Source: Burkholderiales bacterium UBA4615 (lineage in GTDB: Bacteria > Pseudomonadota > Gammaproteobacteria > Burkholderiales > Burkholderiaceae_E). From it: a stretch of 5,119 nucleotides of DNA. Made by a program: the position numbers and the translations under genes. The notes below the pieces were generated by a model. It did not search any database. It worked only from the letters and a program-made list of their open reading frames with translations, and was not told the origin of the DNA. The DNA lies in assembly GCA_002386465.1 (NCBI GenBank), contig DGIT01000146.1:1-5119 (forward strand), written 5' to 3'. Shown piece after piece: positions 1-5,119 of the stretch (position 1 is its first letter; every line of letters begins with the position of its first letter).

Positions 1-1300
1 GTGCAACGGGCTCGACCGGCCCCGATGCACGCACGCGCGTATGCGGCAAGGTGATGCTGAAGGTGCTGCCCAGGCCCGGTCGGCTTTCGATGTCCAGGCG
101 AGCCTGGTGGCGTTGCGCTACGTGCTTCACGATGGCCAGGCCCAGCCCGGTGCCGCCCGTTTCGCGTGATCGACCGCGATCAACCCGATAAAAGCGCTCG
201 GTCAGCCGCGGCAGATGTTCGCGTGCAATGCCGATGCCGGAGTCGCGCACCGCGATCACGCCTTCGCCATCGCGCAGGGTAAAGCTCAGCGTGATCTTGC
301 CGCCGTCTGGGGTGTAGCGCACTGCGTTCGAGAGCAGGTTGCGGATGGCGCTGTCCAGCTCGCTGGGCGCACCCAGCACGGTCGCAGGCGTGGCGACCAC
401 CACATCAATGGTGTGCCGCCCGGCCGAGACCACGCGCAGGTCGGCCGCCAGGGTCTGCAGCATCGGGTTGATGTCGAGCGGGACGAGTTCGGCCAGATCG
501 CTGGAATGCTCAAGAGTGGCCAGTGTGAGCAGGTCACTGACCAGCTGTTGCATGGTGCCGGTCTGACGCAGGGCCATCTCGAGATAGCGGCGCCGGTCCT
601 CGGCGGGCACCTCGGCATCGATCAGGGTTTCGATGAAGCCTGCCACGACGGTGAGTGGCGTGCGGATTTCGTGGGAAATATTGGCCACGAAGTCGCGCCG
701 CATCTGCTCGACCCGCGTCGATTCGGTGACGTCGCGGCTTACCAGCAGGCGGTAGGCGTCGGCGGTGGGCACCACTTTGAGGGCCACCATGCGGTGCGGG
801 GCACCTGATGGCGCCAGTGTGATCGGGTGTGTGAAGTCGCCCCGGCGCAGGTAATCGACGAATTCCGGGTTGCGGATGAAATGGTCGATTGGGCGCCGCG
901 TCCCGAAAATGCCATGCAGGGCCTGGGCCGCACGGTTGCTCCACTGCACATGGTCGAAGCGATCGAGTACGACCAGCCCGTCAGGCAGCAGGTCGACCGC
1001 CGCATGCAGCCGCTCCATCTCGGCCCCCGTTTCGGTGCGCTCGATGGCTTCCTGGCGCATATATCGCCCGATGCGGTCATAGACCTGGCCCCAGCTGCCA
1101 AAGGCGATCGGCAATTCACGTTGCCGGGGCAGGGCCGCCCAGTGATGCAAGCGGCCCAGAAAGATCGCATGGTAGGTGGCCAGCGCGCCCAGCCCGAACA
1201 CTAGGACCCACGCGGCGGTGCCTCCATTGATCCAGAATCCGGCCGCCCCGGCAGCGGCCAGCAACAGTACGACGAAGATCAAGGTGCGCAGGACGATCAT
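1..1300 (-). CDS. phoR: Phosphate regulon sensor histidine kinase PhoR (3' end cut by window edge)
   Basis: Membrane-bound sensor kinase that autophosphorylates on histidine and passes the phosphate to PhoB when phosphate is scarce; PhoR-type kinases also dephosphorylate PhoB~P when phosphate is plentiful. The frame stays open from the ATG at 1300 to base 1, giving 433 visible residues and no stop. E. coli PhoR has 431, so only a short tail should be missing. Two hydrophobic segments (about residues 3-21 and 31-48) lie close together with almost no periplasmic loop, as in other PhoR proteins. A PAS-like region covers about 97-190. The H-box reads ISHEIRTPL with the phospho-accepting His210. 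The N-box is NLLSNAVRYT (N321-N325), the G1 box DSGIGI starts at D353, the F-box ERFYR at E368, and the G2 box GTGLGL at 383-388. A TGA in frame immediately before the ATG fixes the start. phoB lies 26 bases upstream, so the two genes are probably co-transcribed. Family and role are confident; signal specificity is inferred. Confidence 0.95.
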   Translation of the reverse strand, partial: MIVLRTLIFVVLLLAAAGAAGFWINGGTAAWVLVFGLGALATYHAIFLGRLHHWAALPRQRELPIAFGSWGQVYDRIGRYMRQEAIERTETGAEMERLHAAVDLLPDGLVVLDRFDHVQWSNRAAQALHGIFGTRRPIDHFIRNPEFVDYLRRGDFTHPITLAPSGAPHRMVALKVVPTADAYRLLVSRDVTESTRVEQMRRDFVANISHEIRTPLTVVAGFIETLIDAEVPAEDRRRYLEMALRQTGTMQQLVSDLLTLATLEHSSDLAELVPLDINPMLQTLAADLRVVSAGRHTIDVVVATPATVLGAPSELDSAIRNLLSNAVRYTPDGGKITLSFTLRDGEGVIAVRDSGIGIAREHLPRLTERFYRVDRGRSRETGGTGLGLAIVKHVAQRHQARLDIESRPGLGSTFSITLPHTRVRASGPVEPVA

Positions 1301-1310
1301 TCAGCAGCCA

Positions 1311-1340
1311 TCCTGCCGTCAAAAAATCATTGTGGCAGGA
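1311..1340 (-). repeat. Inverted repeat able to pair phoB 3' end with the phoR ribosome binding site
   Basis: In the mRNA sense (minus strand), UCCUGCC at 1340-1334, inside the last phoB codons, is perfectly complementary to GGCAGGA at 1317-1311. The 16-base loop between them contains the phoB stop and a run of six U. GGCAGGA holds the only purine-rich ribosome binding site for phoR, ending 10 bases before its ATG. The complementarity is seen directly. That it forms, and that ribosomes finishing phoB would open it (translational coupling), is inference. Confidence 0.5.
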
Positions 1341-1358
1341 ACCGATAGCCTCCGCCAC
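1321..1358 (-). terminator. Weak terminator- or attenuator-like hairpin at the phoB end
   Basis: On the minus strand GTGGCGGA (1358-1351) can pair with TCC-T-GCCAC (1340-1332), eight base pairs with one bulged T and a 10-base loop. Five bases later comes a run of six T (1326-1321). The shape resembles an intrinsic terminator, but the T run begins a little far from the stem and the stem is modest. The stem lies inside phoB coding sequence, where conserved codons constrain it. It uses the same bases as the alternative pairing with the phoR ribosome binding site, so only one of the two can form at a time. It could be partial attenuation between phoB and phoR, or chance. Confidence 0.25.
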
Positions 1359-2013
1359 GTACCGTCTCGATCAGGCGGTCATGTCCCGAAGGCTGCAACG
1401 CCAGACGCAAACGTCGGATATGCACATCGACCGTACGTTCCTCGATGAACACATGGTCGCCCCACACCCCGTCCAGCAGGCGCGTACGCGACAGGACGCG
1501 ATCAAGATGCTTCATGAGGTAGTGCAGCAGCCTGAATTCGGTGGGGCCCATGCGCACCTGCGCCCCGTTGGCCAACACCCGGAAGGTGTGCGGCTCCAGA
1601 CGCAGACCGGCCACTTCGACCGGATCGTCGGTGGCCTCAGGGGCACTGCGCCGCAGCAGGGCGCGCACCCGGGCGATCAGTTCGCGCGGGGAAAACGGCT
1701 TGGTGATGTAGTCGTCAGCGCCCGCATCGAAGCCCCCCAGCTTGTCGGCTTCGGCAGCGCGCGCCGTGATCATGATGATCGGCAGGTCGCGGGTGCGGGC
1801 GTCGGCACGCAGTCGGCGGGCCAGGTCCACGCCCGACTGATCAGGCAGCATCCAGTCCAGCAGGATCAGATCGGGCAGTGCGGTGTCGATCTGGGCGCGT
1901 GCCGAGGCGACGTCGCTGGCATGGTGTGGCTCAAACCCCCCCAGTCGCAGGTTCAGCGAAATGAGTTCGCTGATGGAGGGCTCGTCTTCGACGATCAGGA
2001 TACGGGCACTCAC
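1327..2013 (-). CDS. phoB: Phosphate regulon response regulator PhoB
   Basis: Cytoplasmic OmpR/PhoB-family transcription factor. When phosphorylated by PhoR it binds Pho boxes and activates phosphate-scavenging genes. I chose the GTG at 2013, giving 228 residues beginning MSARILIVEDE. This puts the acidic pocket at E9/D10, the phospho-acceptor at D53 (in LILLDWMLP), the switch threonine at T83 and the conserved lysine at K105 (in ADDYITKPFS), the same numbering as E. coli PhoB. A GAGA motif ends six bases before this GTG. A TTG at 2019 would add two residues and is less likely. The receiver domain covers about 1-118. The winged-helix DNA-binding domain covers about 130-228, with MGPTEFRLL, the recognition-helix region ERTVDVHIRRLR, and the wing motif VRGGGYRF. 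phoR follows after 26 bases and a Pho box lies just upstream, so the phoBR unit is probably autoregulated. No odd residues were seen. Confidence 0.97.
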   Translation of the reverse strand: MSARILIVEDEPSISELISLNLRLGGFEPHHASDVASARAQIDTALPDLILLDWMLPDQSGVDLARRLRADARTRDLPIIMITARAAEADKLGGFDAGADDYITKPFSPRELIARVRALLRRSAPEATDDPVEVAGLRLEPHTFRVLANGAQVRMGPTEFRLLHYLMKHLDRVLSRTRLLDGVWGDHVFIEERTVDVHIRRLRLALQPSGHDRLIETVRGGGYRFLPQ

Positions 2014-2050
2014 AGGCAATCTCGCAGCGTTGGACAGTCGGCGCGAAGCG

Positions 2051-2079
2051 TATGACGACCGTGTGACCGCAGCATGACA
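2051..2079 (-). promoter_or_regulatory. Pho box upstream of phoB (three direct repeats)
   Basis: On the minus strand three heptamers, TGTCATG, GGTCACA and CGTCATA, follow one another with exactly 4 bases between them, an 11-base period. Each contains the GTCAY core (2078-2074, 2067-2063, 2056-2052). PhoB dimers are known to bind direct repeats of CTGTCAT-like heptamers with 4-base spacers. The site lies about 38 bases upstream of the phoB GTG and 15 bases past the manC stop, where an autoregulatory Pho box would be expected. The 4-base spacers here are GC-rich rather than the A/T-rich form of E. coli. No strong -10 hexamer is visible downstream; GACTGT at 2034-2039 is a weak candidate. Confidence 0.8.
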
Positions 2080-2093
2080 TGCCGCTGCCCCGC

Positions 2094-3524
2094 TCAGCCT
2101 GCTCGGCCGTATTTATCCTCGAATCGGACGATGTCATCCTCACCGAGGTAGTCGCCGCACTGCACCTCGATCATGACCAGGGGCATGACGCCGGGGTTTT
2201 CCAGGCGATGGCGCCCGCCGATCGGGATATAGGTGGATTCGTTGGCCGCGACCAGAAAGACACGATCGTCGCAGGTGACCTTGGCGGTGCCCGAGACCAC
2301 GATCCAATGCTCGCTGCGGTGATGGTGCATCTGCAGGGACAGGGTCTGCCCGGACTTCACCTCGATGCGCTTGATCTTGAAGCGCGCGCCTTCCTGCAAG
2401 ACGGTATAGGTGCCCCAGGGGCGTGCCACCGTACGATGCAGGCGCGCGGCGTCGTGGCCGCGTGACTTCAGACGCGAAACGATCTCCTTGACCTGCTGGC
2501 TGGCGTCCTTGCTCGCCACCAGCAGGGCATCGGGCGTATCCACCACCAGCAGGTTGTCCACCCCCACGGCGGCGACCAGTCGGTCTTCGCTTTGGACATG
2601 CGTGTTGTGGGCATCGACGAACATGGCCTCGCCCATGTTGGTGTTGCCCTGCGCATCGGGCTCGAACTGTTCGGCCACCGCCTTCCATGAGCCGATGTCA
2701 CTCCAGCCGAAGGACGAGGGCATGACCACTACCTGCTCGGCCTTTTCCATGACCGCATAGTCGATTGAAACATCGCGGCAGGCACCGAAGCTGGCCGCAT
2801 CCAGCATTACGCGCTCATCGTTGGCTTCGGTGCGGCTGGCGGCCCAGGCGGTGCGCGCCTGCGCAAGCACATCGGGTGCGTGTGTGGCCAAGGCGCCCAG
2901 AATGCTCTGCACCGTGAAGCAGAACATGCCGCTGTTCCAGACGAAATTCCCAGCCGCCAGGAACTGTGCGGCACGGGCGGCATCGGGCTTTTCGACGAAG
3001 CGCTTGACGCGTCGTGCCACGCCACTGGCCACTGCCTCACCGGTCTCGATATAGCCGAACCCGGTCTCGGGCGCCGTGGGCTGGATGCCAAAGAGCACCA
3101 GCGAGCCGTCCTGGGCCTGTCGAGCGGCTGCACGGGCAGCATCCTGGAAGGCGGTTTCATCGGGAATCAGGTGATCGGCAGGCAGCACCAGCAGGGTGGC
3201 GTCCGGGCCGATGGATTCGGCCCACAGGGCGGCCATGGCGATGGCGGGCGCGGTATTGCGACCCATCGGTTCGAGCAACTGCGTGCACTGCAAGCCCTGG
3301 GTGCCCGGCAGCGTGCTGAATTCCTCGCGTGTCTTGAACTGGTATTCGCTGTTGGTCACCACACCGACGCGCTGCAGGTCCGCCAAGGGCAGGCAGCGCG
3401 AGAGGGTGCGCTGCAGCAGGCTGAGCGAGCCGCCCAGCTTCATGAAGGGCTTGGGGAACGCCTCACGGGAGACTGGCCACAGACGGGTACCCGAACCACC
3501 GGAGAGGACGATCGGAATCAGCAT
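2094..3524 (-). CDS. manC: Bifunctional mannose-1-phosphate guanylyltransferase / mannose-6-phosphate isomerase
   Basis: Cytoplasmic enzyme that makes GDP-mannose from mannose-1-phosphate and GTP and, through its C-terminal domain, interconverts fructose-6-phosphate and mannose-6-phosphate. GDP-mannose feeds O-antigen, capsule or exopolysaccharide synthesis. The protein has 476 residues, the usual length for type II bifunctional enzymes. The nucleotidyltransferase domain (about 1-285) opens with the pyrophosphorylase signature GGSGTRLWP (9-17), followed by FPKPF (23-27), and carries FVEKP (176-180) and NSGMF (197-201). The cupin-type isomerase domain (about 360-470) shows RPWG (368-371), the metal-binding stretch QMHHHRSEHW (398-407), HRLENPG (439-445) and YLGEDDI (459-465). 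The ATG at 3524 is preferred because the family starts with MLIPIVLSGG and GAGGT sits nine bases before it; an in-frame extension back to 3599 has no family similarity. FPKPF replaces the more common FPKQF of this family. galE is divergent upstream; phoB follows 80 bases downstream behind its own Pho box. No phosphomannomutase gene is in view. The symbol is by function; algA, xanB or cpsB would be equivalents. Confidence 0.95.
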   Translation of the reverse strand: MLIPIVLSGGSGTRLWPVSREAFPKPFMKLGGSLSLLQRTLSRCLPLADLQRVGVVTNSEYQFKTREEFSTLPGTQGLQCTQLLEPMGRNTAPAIAMAALWAESIGPDATLLVLPADHLIPDETAFQDAARAAARQAQDGSLVLFGIQPTAPETGFGYIETGEAVASGVARRVKRFVEKPDAARAAQFLAAGNFVWNSGMFCFTVQSILGALATHAPDVLAQARTAWAASRTEANDERVMLDAASFGACRDVSIDYAVMEKAEQVVVMPSSFGWSDIGSWKAVAEQFEPDAQGNTNMGEAMFVDAHNTHVQSEDRLVAAVGVDNLLVVDTPDALLVASKDASQQVKEIVSRLKSRGHDAARLHRTVARPWGTYTVLQEGARFKIKRIEVKSGQTLSLQMHHHRSEHWIVVSGTAKVTCDDRVFLVAANESTYIPIGGRHRLENPGVMPLVMIEVQCGDYLGEDDIVRFEDKYGRAG

Positions 3525-3630
3525 GGAACGCAGACCTCGTACGTAAAAGAGTGACGGAATTGTAGGCGCGCTGCGCGGACCCCGTGCGAACATCGTCACG
3601 TTTAAGGTCTGAAAGACAGGGCATTCCTAC
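3525..3630. promoter_or_regulatory. Divergent manC/galE intergenic promoter region
   Basis: This gap of 106 bases must hold the starts of both transcription units unless leaderless read-through occurs. For manC (minus) the best -10 is TACAAT at 3564-3559, five of six matches to consensus, about 35 bases before the ATG. Only a poor -35 (TTCGCA, 20 bases upstream) accompanies it. For galE (plus) no convincing promoter pair is seen; TTTAAG around 3601 is a weak -10. Short imperfect inverted repeats occur (CGTG...CACG, about 3583-3600), too short to name an operator. AGGG at 3618-3621 serves as the galE ribosome binding site. Confidence 0.45.
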
Positions 3631-4653
3631 GTGGGCGCAAAGATTCTGGTGACAGGCGGTGCGGGCTACATCGGCTCGCACACCGTGGTGGAGTTGCTTC
3701 AGTCGGGTTTCGAGGTCGTGGTCCTCGACAGCCTGGTCAATTCCAGTGCCGAGGCGCTGGTGCGGGTGGCTGCCATTACAGGGCGCGAAGCGCCGCTGGT
3801 GGTGGGCGATTTGCGCGACACCGCGCTGCTGCAGCGCCTGCTGAGCGAACACCGCTTTGATGCGGTCATTCATTTCGCGGGTTTGAAAGCGGTGGGCGAA
3901 TCGGTGGCGCAGCCCCTGAATTACTACGATGCCAACGTGGCCGGCACGGTGAACCTGCTGCGCTGTCTGGATGCGGCTGGCGTGCGCAGGCTGGTATTCA
4001 GCTCATCGGCCACGGTGTACGGCGATCCCCAGACCGTGCCCATTCGGGAAGACGCCGCCACCGGGCCGACCAACCCGTATGGCCGCACCAAGTGGATGAT
4101 CGAATTCATCCTGCAGGATCTGGCCGCAGCCGATGCCCGCTGGTCGATCGGCAATCTGCGCTATTTCAATCCTGTGGGCGCGCATCCGAGCGGGCGCATT
4201 GGCGAAGACCCTCAGGGCATCCCCAACAATCTGATGCCCTTCATTGCGCAGGTGGCGGTGGGGCGACGCGACAAGCTCAGTGTGTTTGGCGGCGACTGGC
4301 CAACTGTCGACGGGACCGGCGTGCGCGACTACATCCATGTGGTCGATCTGGCGCAGGGGCATCTGGCAGCGTTGCGCCGCGTATTCGATCATCCGGGTGC
4401 ATGGACCGTGAATCTGGGCACCGGCACTGGCTATTCGGTGCTGCAGATGGTCAAAGCGTTTGAGCAGGCCAGCGGACGACCGGTGCCGTATGCGGTCGTC
4501 GATCGTCGTCCGGGCGACATCGCCACCTGCTATGCCGACCCGGCCCAGGCGCAGGCGCTGTTGGGCTGGCGTGCCCAGCTGGGTGTCCAGGCCATGTGCG
4601 CAGACGGTTGGCGCTGGCAGAGCGCCAACCCGCGGGGGTATCAATCGCGTTGA
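3631..4653 (+). CDS. galE: UDP-glucose 4-epimerase
   Basis: Cytoplasmic NAD-dependent short-chain dehydrogenase/reductase of the extended type that interconverts UDP-glucose and UDP-galactose, supplying galactose units for lipopolysaccharide or exopolysaccharide and serving the Leloir pathway. The 340 residues match the family length (E. coli GalE 338). The Rossmann NAD site GGAGYIG is at 9-15. D33 in VVLDSLVNSS binds the adenosine ribose region, HFAGLKAVGES lies at 81-91, and the catalytic set is S126 (in SSSATVYG), Y150 and K154 (in YGRTK). The sugar-nucleotide region includes NLRYFNPVGAHPSGRIGEDP (175-194) and PNNLMPFI (198-205), and the C terminus has the typical WQSANPRGY. The start is GTG at 3631, nine bases after AGGG, and places the NAD motif at the usual position. 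C300 stands where E. coli has Y299, a residue that limits sugar size, so activity on UDP-GlcNAc/UDP-GalNAc is possible. manC is divergent upstream, suggesting a shared polysaccharide role. Confidence 0.96.
   Translation: MGAKILVTGGAGYIGSHTVVELLQSGFEVVVLDSLVNSSAEALVRVAAITGREAPLVVGDLRDTALLQRLLSEHRFDAVIHFAGLKAVGESVAQPLNYYDANVAGTVNLLRCLDAAGVRRLVFSSSATVYGDPQTVPIREDAATGPTNPYGRTKWMIEFILQDLAAADARWSIGNLRYFNPVGAHPSGRIGEDPQGIPNNLMPFIAQVAVGRRDKLSVFGGDWPTVDGTGVRDYIHVVDLAQGHLAALRRVFDHPGAWTVNLGTGTGYSVLQMVKAFEQASGRPVPYAVVDRRPGDIATCYADPAQAQALLGWRAQLGVQAMCADGWRWQSANPRGYQSR
4606..4630 (+). repeat. Perfect 10-bp hairpin inside the galE 3' end
   Basis: GGTTGGCGCT (4606-4615) and AGCGCCAACC (4621-4630) are perfect reverse complements around a 5-base loop, GGCAG. 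The stem lies within the codons for GWRWQSANP, a conserved part of GalE, and ends 20 bases before the stop triplet (4651-4653). No T run follows, so it is not a classical intrinsic terminator. It may protect the mRNA 3' end or assist termination, or may result from the Trp- and Arg-rich codons. Confidence 0.5.
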
Positions 4654-4756
4654 CCGTGCAGAGCCGTTGGTTGCGACGATCCGGCTGCATCGAACCCTGA
4701 GCAGGCCGTACTGCAGCGCTAACCGGCTGGCCGAAACGCGCGTCCAACCGGCAACG
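4654..4756. other. Convergent gap between galE and the Bug-protein gene
   Basis: Both genes end here, so terminators are expected. The only visible structure is an imperfect hairpin, CCGGCTGG (4723-4730) with CCAACCGG (4744-4751), seven of eight pairs around a 13-base loop and without a T run on either strand. No gene, promoter or clear intrinsic terminator was found. Rho-dependent termination is a reasonable inference. Confidence 0.4.
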
Positions 4757-5119
4757 CTACTCGACCTTGGCGCCCGATTCGCGCACAGCGCGCTCCAGTC
4801 CCCCGGCACCATCGCGCAACGCCGCTGCGAAGGCCTCGGGCGAGGCATTGGTGGCCACATCCATACCCTGGCTGGCCACCCGTTCCTTCACGCCCGGGCG
4901 AGCCATGGCGCGTGCGGTCGCAGCATGCAGCGCCCGCAACACATTGGGCGGTGTGCCGGTCGGCACGTATAGGCCAAATGAAAAGCTGGAGTCGTAGCCT
5001 GGAAGGCCTGCCTCGGCGGCCCCCGGGATACCAGGGATCGAGGGTGTTGACTGGGGCACCGTGAGCGACAGGGCGCGCATCCGCCCAGCCTTGATGAAGT
5101 TGATCACCGTGGGCGGCGT
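4757..5119 (-). CDS. Bug-family (TctC-like) tripartite tricarboxylate transporter substrate-binding protein, C-terminal part
   Basis: Only the last 120 residues are inside the window; the frame is open to the right edge, so the gene starts beyond it and the GTG at 5107 is an internal valine codon. Proteins of this family are periplasmic, bind carboxylates or related small molecules, and deliver them to TctAB-type permeases or to sensors. The visible part is the typical C-terminal end: TVINFIKAGRMRALSLT near the left of the fragment, then PGIPGAAEAGLPGYD, a VPTGTPPNVLRALHAA segment, the PGVKERVASQGMDV stretch, and the terminal SGAKVE. The signal peptide and ligand-contacting N-terminal lobe lie outside, so no ligand can be proposed. 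It converges on galE and has no visible link to the phosphate or sugar-nucleotide genes. Many Bug genes stand alone in Burkholderiales. The stop is TAG at 4759-4757. Confidence 0.88.
   Translation of the reverse strand, partial: TPPTVINFIKAGRMRALSLTVPQSTPSIPGIPGAAEAGLPGYDSSFSFGLYVPTGTPPNVLRALHAATARAMARPGVKERVASQGMDVATNASPEAFAAALRDGAGGLERAVRESGAKVE

Noticed and set aside
215..808. 197-codon open frame on the plus strand opposite phoR
   Set aside because: PhoR is open on the other strand with all kinase boxes in order; this frame has no motif of its own.
1330..2055. 241-codon open frame on the plus strand opposite phoB
   Set aside because: It lies wholly antisense to a confident PhoB with all catalytic residues intact. 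Its protein is a His/Gln/Arg-rich mixture with no recognisable motif, as expected of a shadow frame in GC-rich DNA.
2880..3554. 224-codon open frame on the plus strand opposite manC
   Set aside because: It is antisense to conserved ManC motifs, shows no family similarity, and is explained by GC-rich codon bias leaving the opposite strand open.
3525..3599. 25-codon N-terminal extension of ManC to base 3599
   Set aside because: The extension has no family similarity and no ribosome binding site, while the ATG at 3524 gives the standard MLIPIVLSGG start and has GAGGT upstream.
3590..3616. Possible Pho box upstream of galE (CGTCAC near 3594)
   Set aside because: Only one GTCAC core is present; the sequence 11 bases on does not repeat it, so there is no paired half-site.
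4723..4751. Intrinsic terminator between galE and the Bug-protein gene
   Set aside because: The hairpin has a mismatch and a 13-base loop, and neither strand has a T run after it, so it is only noted as weak structure.
4003..4860. 285-codon open frame on the minus strand spanning the galE 3' half and the convergent gap
   Set aside because: It overlaps GalE catalytic codons antisense and runs over the end of the Bug-protein gene in a different frame. It is Arg/Pro-rich without domains, so a chance frame.
5105..5107. GTG at 5107 as the start of a small gene
   Set aside because: The frame continues to the window edge, and the residues before it continue the Bug-family pattern, so this is an internal valine of a truncated gene.

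Overview
This is a GC-rich, densely coded stretch of a proteobacterial chromosome, most likely a betaproteobacterium of the order Burkholderiales. That placement is an inference. It rests on the base composition, the style of the PhoB/PhoR and ManC proteins, and a Bug-type (TctC-like) tricarboxylate-transporter binding protein, a family strongly expanded in Alcaligenaceae and Burkholderiaceae. No RNA genes, insertion sequences, CRISPR arrays or phage genes were seen, and no stretch over about 110 bases lacks a gene.

Layout from left to right. Bases 1-1300 (minus) hold phoR, the phosphate-sensing histidine kinase; its last few codons and stop lie beyond the left edge. Bases 1327-2013 (minus) hold phoB, its response regulator, 26 bases upstream of phoR in the same direction. 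The 80-base gap upstream of phoB carries three GTCAY half-sites at an exact 11-base period, a convincing Pho box that implies autoregulation. Bases 2094-3524 (minus) hold manC, a bifunctional mannose-1-phosphate guanylyltransferase/mannose-6-phosphate isomerase. A 106-base divergent intergenic region separates it from galE (3631-4653, plus), a UDP-glucose 4-epimerase. galE converges across about 100 bases on the last 120 codons of a Bug-family periplasmic solute-binding protein (4757-5119, minus), whose 5' part lies beyond the right edge.

How the genes work together. PhoR and PhoB form the two-component system that responds to phosphate starvation. ManC supplies GDP-mannose and GalE supplies UDP-galactose (and possibly UDP-GalNAc), both precursors of surface polysaccharide. 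manC and galE are transcribed divergently, so any coordination would come from the shared intergenic region. The Bug protein is probably an unrelated neighbour.

The window is mostly ordinary housekeeping sequence, and no undescribed system is evident. The points most worth a second look are the three-repeat Pho box, mutually exclusive RNA hairpins at the phoB-phoR junction that could hide the phoR ribosome binding site, and a cysteine in GalE at the position that sets substrate size. Also of note is the placement of phoBR directly downstream of manC rather than pst/phoU.
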